Shown here one piece after another: positions 1 to 5,986 of a stretch of 57,224 bases of DNA. The DNA is taken from positions 1 to 57,224 of the forward strand of contig CBINIT010000002.1 of assembly GCA_966250865.1 (NCBI GenBank), in the 5' to 3' direction. Positions within the stretch are counted from its first letter, which is position 1, and every line of letters begins with the position of its first letter. The position numbers were made by a program, and so were the translations under genes. The stretch comes from CAYGGE01 sp966250865. GTDB lineage: Bacteria; Patescibacteriota; UBA1384; CAYGGE01. The notes under the pieces are model-generated. The model saw nothing but the letters and a program-made list of their open reading frames with translations. It did not search any database and had not been told where the DNA came from.

Positions 1-35
1 ATGACAACAGGGTAATCTTCTGGTATGATGAGCCC

Positions 36-476
36 ATGAAACAACTCCCTAGGGCAGAGAATAAGCGAGCGCACTTCGACTATGCGATTGATGAGATGCT
101 TGAAACTGGTATTGCCTTAACCGGTCCAGAGGTCAAGGCTTTTCGAGCAGGTAAAGCCTCGCTCAATGGTACGTTCGTGCGACCGCTCTCGAGCGGTCCA
201 AACGAACAGATTGAGCTCTGGCTTATCAATGCGCAGTTCGCCGGCACTGAAGATCCCGATCGTTCACGGAAGCTGCTCGCTCACCGCAAAGAGATTGATC
301 GCTTTATTGGCAAGGTCCAAGAAAAAGGTTATACCCTTTTGCCAATTGCTATGTACTTTAAACGCGGCACAATTAAAGTTGAATTGGGTCTTGGCAAGGG
401 TAAAAAACAGTATGAAAAACGCGAGACAATTAAGAAGCGTGATGTCGAACGAGAACTCCGTCGAGGTGTCAAATAG
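36..476 (+). CDS. smpB: SsrA-binding protein SmpB
   Basis: 146 residues, normal family length. SmpB binds tmRNA and carries it into the A site of stalled ribosomes for trans-translation. Seen: an N-terminal NKRAHFDY stretch, the TGPEVKAFRAGKASL block, the RKLLAHRKEIDRFIGKV segment and the basic C-terminal tail beginning GKGKKQYEKRE, all family hallmarks. There is no Shine-Dalgarno. An extended -10 (TGG then TATGAT, 21-29) ends 6 nt before the ATG, so the mRNA is probably leaderless. The tmRNA partner is in the same window at 47.5 kb. The gene is followed by an independent small-RNA gene. Confident. Confidence 0.97.
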   Translation: MKQLPRAENKRAHFDYAIDEMLETGIALTGPEVKAFRAGKASLNGTFVRPLSSGPNEQIELWLINAQFAGTEDPDRSRKLLAHRKEIDRFIGKVQEKGYTLLPIAMYFKRGTIKVELGLGKGKKQYEKRETIKKRDVERELRRGVK

Positions 477-510
477 CGCCTATTTTCGGCAAAATTGTGG
501 ATAAGTTGGC

Positions 511-539
511 TTGACTGGCTTAGTGAATAGTTCTAGAAT
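511..539 (+). promoter_or_regulatory. Promoter of the structured RNA downstream of smpB
   Basis: TTGACT (511-516), a 17-nt spacer and TAGAAT (534-539) form a near-consensus sigma70-type promoter. The predicted start, about 546, falls just ahead of a helix that closes a 130-nt structured region, and no coding frame follows. Confidence 0.7.
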
Positions 540-545
540 ATTCAA

Positions 546-712
546 GTAGTGACAGGTGGAAGTTCGTCCATTGAATTTATTTTTTAAATTTTCTGCGAGC
601 GTCCTAATTGCGATGGTAAACTGATAATCGGCACTGACCGCTTCTTGGCTTACCGGTTCCACTTAGGACCACCTGACACGACTAAAGAATCGACCACACG
701 GTCGGTTTTTTA
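546..712 (+). ncRNA. Candidate stand-alone structured small RNA (about 165 nt)
   Basis: The RNA would start just after the promoter at 511-539 and end in a terminator at 691-712. GTGACAGGTGG (549-559) pairs with CCACCTGACAC (670-680) around everything between, with one A-A mismatch. GTCCTA (601-606) pairs with TAGGAC (664-669) directly stacked on it, GGTAA (615-619) pairs with TTACC (650-654), and AATTTA pairs with TAAATT in a side hairpin near 572-590, giving a three-way junction. I do not see the conserved motifs of SRP RNA, RNase P RNA or tmRNA. A 6S-like or lineage-specific RNA is possible. The pairing was found by eye, without a folding energy or a covariation test. Confidence 0.6.
691..712 (+). 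terminator. Rho-independent terminator of the small RNA
   Basis: CGACC, loop ACAC, GGTCG, followed directly by GTTTTTT. It ends the transcript that starts near 546 and could also stop smpB readthrough. Confidence 0.75.
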
Positions 713-723
713 GTAGGGTATCC

Positions 724-815
724 CTGTCATTCCCGACCGGCTGAAAGCAGAATCGGGAATCTCGTATGGTACGGGATCCTCGATCTGACGCGCATCGCTT
801 TCAGTCAAGGATGAT
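724..815 (+). repeat. Dispersed palindromic repeat family A, copy 1
   Basis: This begins CTGTCATTCCCGAC and includes ATCGGGAATCTCGT, GGTACGGGATCCTCGATCTG and CGCTTTCAG, ending AAGGATGA. A second copy, with the same segments in the same order, lies at 14898-15000. The internal complementarity (TCCCGA with TCGGGA) makes it a REP- or MITE-like non-autonomous repeat. No coding potential is seen. Confidence 0.8.
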
Positions 816-828
816 GAACCACCTTATT

Positions 829-905
829 GTCATTTCGACTTGGATGAGCGGCAGCGAATACCGGTGGAGAATCCCGTTTACTCAAGATCTCTCATTGTAT
901 TCGAG
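829..905. repeat. Possible second REP-like element
   Basis: TGTCATTTCGACTTGG followed by GAGCGGCAGCGAATACC and GGAGAATCCCG resembles short intergenic repeats that begin GTCATTTCGAC in many bacteria. Only one copy is visible here, so the call rests on resemblance. Together with copy 1 of family A it fills the gap before the phosphoesterase gene. Confidence 0.35.
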
Positions 906-913
906 ATGGCAAC

Positions 914-1501
914 TTAGAGATCAATAAAGTGTACTACGTTTGATGGCAGTATGAGCTCAGTCGCTTTCATCTGCTCTCCAGCGGGGCACTGGACCTGAAG
1001 GGTTGTGCCAAGCTGTTTGGTGTATTGCAGTGTATGGCGATGGCCGAAGAGGTGGATGAGTGGACCATGTGTTTGGGCCTCAGTTTTTCGTGGTGGAATG
1101 TGGGTTATAAAGATGGTTTTATCATTGATAATGAGGTTATTTACCGATAGATCCTCAAAGCCAAGTTCATTCAAATAACCAAATCCACCAATGCCACAGA
1201 TGTTGTAGCCTCGGAATTGTCTGGTCTCTAAGTGAATATTGATGCCAATCTGACGATAATATTCCCATGCTTCTTGTGGTTCATTGTTACCATGCAGACC
1301 AAAAAGCGGAAGACCGTGTTTGTTCATAACGAGATCGCAAAAGTCCTCGACGTATGGTAATTCCCGAGGTCGGGGATTGATGAGGTCACCCAGCATGAGA
1401 ACGGCATCATAGTCCTTTTTAGTTAGTAGCCGGTCGAGTGCCTCAAGGGCTGGCTTGCTGGCGTGGAAATCGGTTGTAACAAGAAATCTAGTTTCTTCCA
1501 T
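914..1501 (-). CDS. Calcineurin-like metallophosphoesterase
   Basis: 195 residues with the ordered dimetal motifs of the calcineurin-like family: DFH near residue 11, GDLINPRP near 38, GNNE near 72, THIPP near 134 and GHRH near 153. The small size and lack of extra domains match the single-domain predicted phosphoesterases. The substrate cannot be read from the sequence; phosphodiesters or nucleotides are typical of the fold. AAGGAA lies just upstream of the start as a ribosome site. It is followed downstream by repeats only and appears monocistronic. The family assignment is secure, the function is not. Confidence 0.85.
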   Translation of the reverse strand: MEETRFLVTTDFHASKPALEALDRLLTKKDYDAVLMLGDLINPRPRELPYVEDFCDLVMNKHGLPLFGLHGNNEPQEAWEYYRQIGINIHLETRQFRGYNICGIGGFGYLNELGFEDLSVNNLIINDKTIFITHIPPRKTEAQTHGPLIHLFGHRHTLQYTKQLGTTLQVQCPAGEQMKATELILPSNVVHFIDL

Positions 1502-1515
1502 CTTTCCTTAACTTT

Positions 1516-1553
1516 CTCCCTCTCCGCCCTGTGGAGAGGGTCGGGGTGAGGTG
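1516..1553 (-). repeat. Dispersed repeat family B, copy 1
   Basis: On the minus strand this starts CACCTCACCCCGACCCTCTC and has the hairpin CTCTCC...GGAGAG. A near-identical copy in the opposite orientation lies at 3758-3794. Short CCTCACCC...CTCTCC elements are common interspersed repeats in bacteria. The two copies bracket the pyr genes and the T-box gene. Confidence 0.8.
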
Positions 1554-1612
1554 TTTTTCTGAGCATAGCTATAAATAAAAGTGAGAACAATAGGGGATAT
1601 GTAAAATGAGCA

Positions 1613-1638
1613 GCGGGTGGTCCGAGGGGACCACCCGC
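1613..1638 (-). terminator. Strong hairpin after pyrE
   Basis: An 11-bp perfect stem, GCGGGTGGTCC with GGACCACCCGC, and a 4-nt loop just beyond the pyrE stop. The T-run beyond it is weak on the minus strand (CATTTT), so it may terminate or protect the pyr mRNA 3' end. Confidence 0.65.
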
Positions 1639-1662
1639 CATTGCTCCCCCTTCACTACGGTG

Positions 1663-2259
1663 CTACGGCTGATCGAGGTAGGTCATCACTTCGGTATACC
1701 GGTTTTCGTCGATCTCCCCCGCCTCGTAGAGTACGGTTACTGCGTGACGGAGAGTGGTGACGCTATGTAGCGAGTAGCCTTTGGCTGCCAATGCCTCTCT
1801 CCCGCCCTGCTCCCGGTCGACCAGGACGACGAAGTCGCGTACGACGAGTCCGTCAGCCTCGAGCGGTTCGACCAGCTCGAGCTTGGCGCCGCCATCGGTG
1901 ATGACGTCGTCGAGAGCTACAACGATTTGACCGGGCTCAAAGTCACCCTCGACCCTCTTCTTAGTCCCGTATTCCTTTACCTCCTTCCGAGAATAGACGG
2001 CTGGATGGCCACCGACGAGTGAAACAGCTACTGCCAGTGGCAGGCCTGCGTACGGAAGTCCCGCTACCAGGTCAAACTCTAGCTCAGACAGAACATCGGA
2101 GAGCGCCTGGGCTGCAAGCTGGAGCTCGGTCGGGTGCGAGACGAGTCCCCGCAAGTCCACATAGACGGGCGATTTTCGTCCGGATTTGAGCGTGAACTCA
2201 CCGAACTTGATCGCACCGATTGCGTGGAGTGCGAGGATCAACTGACGTACCGGATCCAT
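1663..2259 (-). CDS. pyrE: Orotate phosphoribosyltransferase
   Basis: 198 residues. It transfers the phosphoribosyl group of PRPP to orotate to give orotidine 5'-phosphate in UMP synthesis. Seen: the substrate-binding LKSGRKSPVYVDLRG segment near residue 24, the flexible-loop region SRKEVKEYGTKK near 90, and the PRPP-binding motif VVALDDVITDGG near 113. GAGGA a few nt upstream supports the ATG. It lies 41 bp downstream of pyrF in one operon, so the pair covers the last two steps to UMP. Both genes look richer in G+C than their neighbours (many GTC, CTC and GAG codons), which hints at transfer or different codon selection. Confidence 0.95.
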   Translation of the reverse strand: MDPVRQLILALHAIGAIKFGEFTLKSGRKSPVYVDLRGLVSHPTELQLAAQALSDVLSELEFDLVAGLPYAGLPLAVAVSLVGGHPAVYSRKEVKEYGTKKRVEGDFEPGQIVVALDDVITDGGAKLELVEPLEADGLVVRDFVVLVDREQGGREALAAKGYSLHSVTTLRHAVTVLYEAGEIDENRYTEVMTYLDQP

Positions 2260-2300
2260 CGAGTCCTCGTATTCTGCCGCTTGCGCGGCGGTCGTGGCGG

Positions 2301-3056
2301 CTAAGCCGCGATTCCTGCCAGCACTTCAGCCAAGGCGCGATGTGCTGCCTTGGCACCAGCTTCGAGGGCACTTCCCATGACGAGCATAGTTGCCCCATTC
2401 CTGGTGGCGAACTCTGGCGTGGCGATTCGTTTCGGGTTCTGATCGCGTGCGTCCCCATCGACGAATCTGATTGCCGGAGTTACGTAGTCGAGTTCGTCAC
2501 CGCAAGCTGAGCGAACAGCTGAGACTTCGTGTGGAGAGCAGACGATACCGTGAACGCCGCATCGCTTGCCAAGCTGCGCGAGGTTCAGCACATCCTCCTC
2601 GATCGTCATGTTGCGGCGAAGTTGATTGTGGTACGCCTCCTCGGTCATGTGCGTCAGTACGGTCACGCCGTACACCTTGATCGGTTTGTGCTGACCCATA
2701 TGTTCGGTTGCAGCTGTGACTGCGGCCCGTACCATGTCCTCAGCCCCGTCAAGGTGAATAGTGATGTACTCGACGCCCTTTCGGCGAAAGGCACGGACGC
2801 GACGACGGATTGTATCGGGAATATCCTTGCCTTTGAAGTCGATCCAGGTCTTAAAACCGAGCGATTGGGCGGCATAGATGACCCCGTCGCCGAGCTCATC
2901 GTAGACCGAATTCAGCTTGATTGTCCCGACTAGCCCCCGGAGGGGCTGCATGAGGGTTCTAGCCAAGCTGGTGCTTATTTGCACCCCATCGACTTCTTCC
3001 TTGTCGAGCGCGTAGCAGATGTGCTCTGCTAGATCGTTCGGGCATACGGTTTGCAT
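2301..3056 (-). CDS. pyrF: Orotidine 5'-phosphate decarboxylase
   Basis: 251 residues, TIM-barrel family. It decarboxylates OMP to UMP. The catalytic signature is present as WIDFKGKDIPDTI near residue 71 (the family D-x-K-x-x-D-I-P), and the phosphate-binding end appears as the VTPAIRF block followed by a late GSALEAG. A GGAGG site precedes the ATG. The promoter for the operon is the minus-strand member of the divergent pair at 3121-3171. It is first in a pyrF-pyrE operon. Full de novo pyrimidine synthesis is not shown by this window; only these last two steps are here. Confidence 0.95.
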   Translation of the reverse strand: MQTVCPNDLAEHICYALDKEEVDGVQISTSLARTLMQPLRGLVGTIKLNSVYDELGDGVIYAAQSLGFKTWIDFKGKDIPDTIRRRVRAFRRKGVEYITIHLDGAEDMVRAAVTAATEHMGQHKPIKVYGVTVLTHMTEEAYHNQLRRNMTIEEDVLNLAQLGKRCGVHGIVCSPHEVSAVRSACGDELDYVTPAIRFVDGDARDQNPKRIATPEFATRNGATMLVMGSALEAGAKAAHRALAEVLAGIAA

Positions 3057-3120
3057 GTTGTTTTAGCCTCCAGGCATGGAACCAGTGATCCGGATTCTCT
3101 TCCCGGCTCACTCTACGTAT

Positions 3121-3171
3121 ATACTAGCCTCTCATAGGTATATTGACAACCAAAATACAATTTATTATGAT
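3121..3171. promoter_or_regulatory. Divergent promoters sharing their -35 boxes
   Basis: Plus strand: TTGACA (3143-3148), 17 nt, TATGAT (3166-3171), reading into the T-box leader. Minus strand: TTGTCA (3144-3149), 17 nt, TAGTAT (3121-3126), reading into pyrF-pyrE. The two -35 hexamers overlap by five bases, so RNA polymerase could hardly occupy both at once. This is seen directly in the sequence; mutual exclusion is inferred. Confidence 0.8.
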
Positions 3172-3177
3172 GCTAGT

Positions 3178-3431
3178 ACCTTAACAACCACTAAAACCGT
3201 TGACCTCGGTCCCTTGCATCGACAAGGGGTTGGGCCGAGCGAGGTGGTCTTTGCGAAAGTGGAGACTCGGCAGCCTCCGTAATCACAGGCTAGCTATTGT
3301 CGGGAAACTGGAGATAGCGAAGAGCTCGTTTTTTGTATAACGAGAAAAAGGGTGGTACCGCGAAAGCTTTAAGGCTCTTCGTCCCTTTACTAGATTTTTT
3401 CTAGTAAATGGATGAGGAGCTTTTTGTTTTT
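3178..3431 (+). promoter_or_regulatory. T-box riboswitch, transcription-attenuation type
   Basis: The canonical T-box AGGGTGGTACCGCG is at 3349-3362. Antiterminator: AAAGGG (3347-3352) pairs with CCCTTT (3383-3388) around a bulge holding TGGT, and CGAAAGC pairs with GCTCTTCG. Competing terminator: 3374-3394 pairs with 3400-3420 in a 21-bp, nearly perfect stem followed by TTTTTGTTTTT; it uses the 3' arm of the antiterminator, so the two are mutually exclusive. A Stem I base (CCACT 3188-3192 with AGTGG 3258-3262) and a Stem III (GCTAT with ATAGC, near 3292-3317) are visible. TGGT predicts a tRNA with discriminator A. I could not fix the specifier codon; ATC in the loop at 3217-3222 is one candidate. 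Confidence 0.9.
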
Positions 3432-3455
3432 GCGCGCAGACCCGGAGGTGTAAAG

Positions 3456-3689
3456 GTGAAGAATGGCGTAGAGCGATGTGAATGCGGTGGGACTAATCTT
3501 CCTCATGTTCCGAACAGTGCAATTCAGTATTGCACGAAGTGTGGTGACACCTATATCTGGTCCCGCAAGGACATGCTTATTCGATTGGGTCGTAAGATTC
3601 CTCGACGATTTCCTAGCCAGAAGCGGGGGAGTGCAGTGTACATCTTCTGGAAAACAGGGGGATGGTATCGACCAGTAAAGAAGAGCTAG
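3456..3689 (+). CDS. Small zinc-ribbon protein controlled by a T-box
   Basis: 77 residues from a GTG start with a GGAGG site at 3444-3448. An in-frame ATG at 3408 lies inside the T-box terminator, so I reject it as the start. Seen: a four-cysteine ribbon, CECGG near residue 8 and YCTKCGDTYIW near 25, then a basic stretch (RLGRKIPRRFPSQKR) and an aromatic C-terminus. It has no known family that I recognise. The ribbon resembles the second ribbon of the protein at 50289-50786 (ERC-x-C-x-G ... YRC-x-x-CG-x-T-x-x-W). Regulation by uncharged tRNA suggests a role tied to translation or amino-acid supply; that is inference. Confidence 0.75.
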   Translation: MKNGVERCECGGTNLPHVPNSAIQYCTKCGDTYIWSRKDMLIRLGRKIPRRFPSQKRGSAVYIFWKTGGWYRPVKKS

Positions 3690-3713
3690 CTGGTCATTCG
3701 ACAGAGTCGAGAG

Positions 3714-3745
3714 GGTCGTTCGCACAGAGTGCGGGCGACCTTTTC
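3714..3745 (+). terminator. Terminator after the zinc-ribbon gene
   Basis: GGTCG-TT-CGCAC, loop AGAG, GTGCG-GG-CGACC, followed by TTTT. The stem is long and has one 2x2 internal mismatch. Confidence 0.8.
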
Positions 3746-3757
3746 GCGTTTTATGAC

Positions 3758-3794
3758 CACCTCACCCTAGTCCTCTCCCCAGAGCGGAGAGGGG
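3758..3794 (+). repeat. Dispersed repeat family B, copy 2
   Basis: CACCTCACCCTAGTCCTCTC followed by CCCAGAGCGGAGAGGGG. It is nearly identical to the reverse complement of 1516-1553, so the two are inverted copies about 2.2 kb apart. Confidence 0.8.
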
Positions 3795-3803
3795 ATGCTA
3801 TTA

Positions 3804-3832
3804 TTGACATATACCTGTAAATAGGGTATAGT
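3804..3832 (+). promoter_or_regulatory. Promoter of der
   Basis: TTGACA (3804-3809), a 17-nt spacer and TATAGT (3827-3832). The predicted start, near 3839, leaves a 70-nt leader that carries a short upstream reading frame ending over the der start codon. Confidence 0.8.
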
Positions 3833-3852
3833 TAACCGTCTGGAGAATGTCC

Positions 3853-3912
3853 ATGAGATTCTGTGACCAGAATTTCGAAACGCTCCGAATAATGATGAGA
3901 ATCTTGTTATGA
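3853..3912 (+). CDS. Upstream leader peptide coupled to der
   Basis: 19 codons, MRFCDQNFETLRIMMRILL, from ATG 3853 (a second in-frame ATG lies at 3847). GGAG at 3842-3845 gives good spacing to 3853. Its stop overlaps the der start as ATGA, the usual geometry for translational coupling, and der has no ribosome site of its own. There is no amino-acid run that would suggest attenuation. It is too short for family matching, and expression is inferred from layout. Confidence 0.5.
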   Translation: MRFCDQNFETLRIMMRILL

Positions 3913-4991
3913 ACCAACGACCCATTGTAGCCATTATTGGCCGACCAAATGTCGGGAAGTCGAGTCTCTTCAATCGCCTCGCAAAGAAGCGCCAGGCGAT
4001 TGTCTCACCGAAAAGCGGTACGACGCGAGACCGACTGTATACTCCTGTCACCCTCGACTCTATCGAGGTTGATTTGGTTGATACGGCTGGATTGTCGAAA
4101 GACTTGGGTGAGATTGAATTTGGTCATGAGATGTTGGAACAGGTTCAGTTAGCAGTGGCCGAGGCCGATGCGCTTATCTTTGTTCTCGACGCACACAGCG
4201 GATTTACCGAAGAAGACCATCAGCTCGCTGAGATCATCCGTAAAGCTGAGACGCCGACGATTGTTTTTGTGAATAAAGTGGACAATACTGAACTCCCGCT
4301 TGACCCCAAACTTCTTTCGACTGGCATTGGCACGACGCTGACTGGCTCAATTGTTCAACGTCGCGGTTTGAACGAGCTTCGGACTGCTGTTGAGTCGCTG
4401 GTTAAGTCTAGCCCTAATGTCAATCAAACGGTCGTATTCCAAACAAAACATATTCCCCGTGTGGCGCTGGTTGGCCGCCCAAATGTAGGTAAATCAACCC
4501 TTTTCAATGCACTCCTGGGTTATCAACGAGTAATCGTGAGTGATATTCCTGGAACAACTCGCGATACTATCGATACCGAACTTACGTTAGAGTCTGGTGA
4601 ACGATTTATTATCACCGATACGGCGGGACTCCGTCGACGAGGTAAGGTTGGACGGGCCGAAAAAGTCGAGCAGTACAGTGTACTTCGTACGTTTCGAGCA
4701 ATCGATGCCGCCGACGTTGTAGTTCTCGTTGTCGACGCCTCTGAGGGCCTAACTCGAGGCGATGCGCACGCTGCTATGTACGCCACCGAACAAAAAAAAC
4801 AGCTCATCACTGTTTTCAATAAATCTGATCTTGTTGATCCTAAAATTGTTAACTACCGTCGGTTTCCGTTCCTGTCTAAGCGCCCAATGATCTTTATCTC
4901 TGCTAAAGAAGGGCAGTTTATTAGCGAGCTGCTTGCGCAGATTGTTCAATTGAGCCGTAGCTCTGGTGAAACACAAGGCCAAAGTTCTTAG
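3909..4991 (+). CDS. der: Ribosome-assembly GTPase Der (EngA), lacking the KH-like domain
   Basis: 360 residues with two tandem GTPase domains. Domain 1 has GRPNVGKSS (about 11-19), TTRDR, DTAGL and NKVD. Domain 2 has GRPNVGKST (about 189-197), TTRD, DTAGLRRRGKV and NKSD. Der acts in late 50S assembly. Family members are usually 430-490 residues and end in a KH-like RNA-binding domain. Here the protein stops about 30 residues after the SAKEG motif of domain 2, so that domain is absent. The last 71 bp overlap lepB tail-to-tail, and the opposite strand codes for the conserved end of lepB, so a missed extension is unlikely. Confidence 0.95.
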   Translation: MNQRPIVAIIGRPNVGKSSLFNRLAKKRQAIVSPKSGTTRDRLYTPVTLDSIEVDLVDTAGLSKDLGEIEFGHEMLEQVQLAVAEADALIFVLDAHSGFTEEDHQLAEIIRKAETPTIVFVNKVDNTELPLDPKLLSTGIGTTLTGSIVQRRGLNELRTAVESLVKSSPNVNQTVVFQTKHIPRVALVGRPNVGKSTLFNALLGYQRVIVSDIPGTTRDTIDTELTLESGERFIITDTAGLRRRGKVGRAEKVEQYSVLRTFRAIDAADVVVLVVDASEGLTRGDAHAAMYATEQKKQLITVFNKSDLVDPKIVNYRRFPFLSKRPMIFISAKEGQFISELLAQIVQLSRSSGETQGQSS

Positions 4992-5496
4992 CCGGGAAGA
5001 CGACGAGCATTGCTCGACCAATAATGTTCTCACGGGGAACCATACCCCATTCGCGTGAGTCGCTGGAGTGATCGCGATTATCGCCAAGTACAAAGTATTC
5101 ATTTGATCCAAGCTTCTGCGATAAGTTAGCGGCTTGTTGGTTACGTACCAAGGTTTGTTCGTTCGGGATGTATGGTTCATCGATTTGTGCTTGGTTCACA
5201 AAAATCTGACCGTTACGAATGTCGATCTGTTCGCCAGGGAGGGCGATGATACGCTTAATATAGTTAAGCTGTGGTGCGCTCGGTGGATGGAGAACGATGA
5301 CATCACCACGTTTTGGTTCGCCGATTCGGTAGGATACTTTGTCGACTAATAAGTACTCGCCGTTATGAAAGTTTGGCTCCATGCTTGAGCCTTCAACGAC
5401 AAATGGTTGAACAAGGTAAAAGCGAACAAAAAAAGCGATCAGAACAATAATCGCAACCGTTTTGATGAATTCAAGAACTGATCCTATTACCTGCAT
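4921..5496 (-). CDS. lepB: Signal peptidase I
   Basis: 191 residues. A single N-terminal membrane segment (about 7-30) is followed by the S26 family boxes: GSSMEPNF with the catalytic Ser near residue 38, YIKRIIALPGE with the catalytic Lys near 80, and GDNRDHSSDSR near 138. It cleaves signal peptides from exported proteins outside the membrane, which fits the signal-bearing lipoprotein and surface protein elsewhere in the window. Its 3' end overlaps der by 71 bp on the opposite strand. Confidence 0.96.
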   Translation of the reverse strand: MQVIGSVLEFIKTVAIIVLIAFFVRFYLVQPFVVEGSSMEPNFHNGEYLLVDKVSYRIGEPKRGDVIVLHPPSAPQLNYIKRIIALPGEQIDIRNGQIFVNQAQIDEPYIPNEQTLVRNQQAANLSQKLGSNEYFVLGDNRDHSSDSREWGMVPRENIIGRAMLVVFPAKNFGLVFHQSYGSIEQSAQAAR

Positions 5497-5610
5497 GCTT
5501 CACTCGTTTAAGCTAATTGAACATTTTTATCATACTAGAAGTACCATAGCAATTCAATTGTGGTTATCCTAGTGTCAAGCTGTACGCTAGATGACTGTTT
5601 GTGGCTTATT

Positions 5611-5859
5611 CTAGTAAGAAAAGAGCTCAAGAATACGTGATACCAAACTACCAATCGGCTGGCTAAAGATCACAAAAATAATGTAACCAATAGCTGTGGC
5701 GATCATGAGTCTAGGCTTCTCCATGGCCTTTTTATCTTTAGTCTTAACTGCCGGTACTATTTTGACGATTGCAATAGCGACAATGATAAAGCTCAGCGTT
5801 GCAATAGAAATCAGCAGGTTGTTGAGTATTTGCTCGTAAACAATAGGCTCATAGCTCAT
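5611..5859 (-). CDS. Small two-helix membrane protein
   Basis: 82 residues from the ATG at 5859, preceded by AAAGGGG. A longer in-frame reading would start inside tRNA-Val and is rejected. Two hydrophobic segments, about residues 14-36 and 55-75, are joined by a basic loop (KTKDKKAMEKPR). The layout resembles small pilin-like or conjugation-type two-helix proteins, but no family motif is visible. It lies just downstream of tRNA-Val on the same strand and may share its transcript. Confidence 0.6.
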   Translation of the reverse strand: MSYEPIVYEQILNNLLISIATLSFIIVAIAIVKIVPAVKTKDKKAMEKPRLMIATAIGYIIFVIFSQPIGSLVSRILELFSY

Positions 5860-5878
5860 AAAGGACCCCTTTATTGTC

Positions 5879-5955
5879 TGGTGGGCGATAGTGGACTCGA
5901 ACCACTGACCTCTGCAATGTGAATGCAGCGCTCTAACCAACTGAGCTAATCGCCC
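5879..5955 (-). tRNA. tRNA-Val (CAC)
   Basis: A complete 77-nt cloverleaf. Acceptor GGGCGAT pairs with ATCGCCC, discriminator A, encoded CCA. The D arm contains AGCTCAGTTGGTTAGAGC, the anticodon arm is CTGCA-TTCACAT-TGCAG with anticodon CAC, and the T arm contains GGTTCGAGTCC. It reads GTG valine codons. Confidence 0.97.
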
Positions 5956-5986
5956 ACATTACAGTTACTGTAGCGTTTTACCTTTC

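Noticed and set aside
480..662. 60-codon GTG frame on the minus strand behind smpB
   Set aside because: It lies antisense across the structured RNA and its promoter, has no ribosome site, and shows no family pattern.
3076..3282. 68-codon plus-strand frame between pyrF and the zinc-ribbon gene
   Set aside because: It covers the divergent promoters and T-box stem, with no initiation signal; the RNA explanation is much stronger.
3408..3455. N-terminal extension of the zinc-ribbon protein from ATG 3408
   Set aside because: The ATG is in the 3' arm of the T-box terminator; GTG 3456 has GGAGG at proper spacing.
4900..5000. Frameshift hiding a KH domain of Der
   Set aside because: The region downstream codes for the conserved C-terminal part of LepB on the other strand, leaving no room for a KH domain.
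5860..5940. Upstream extension of the small membrane protein
   Set aside because: It would start inside tRNA-Val; the ATG at 5859 has its own site.
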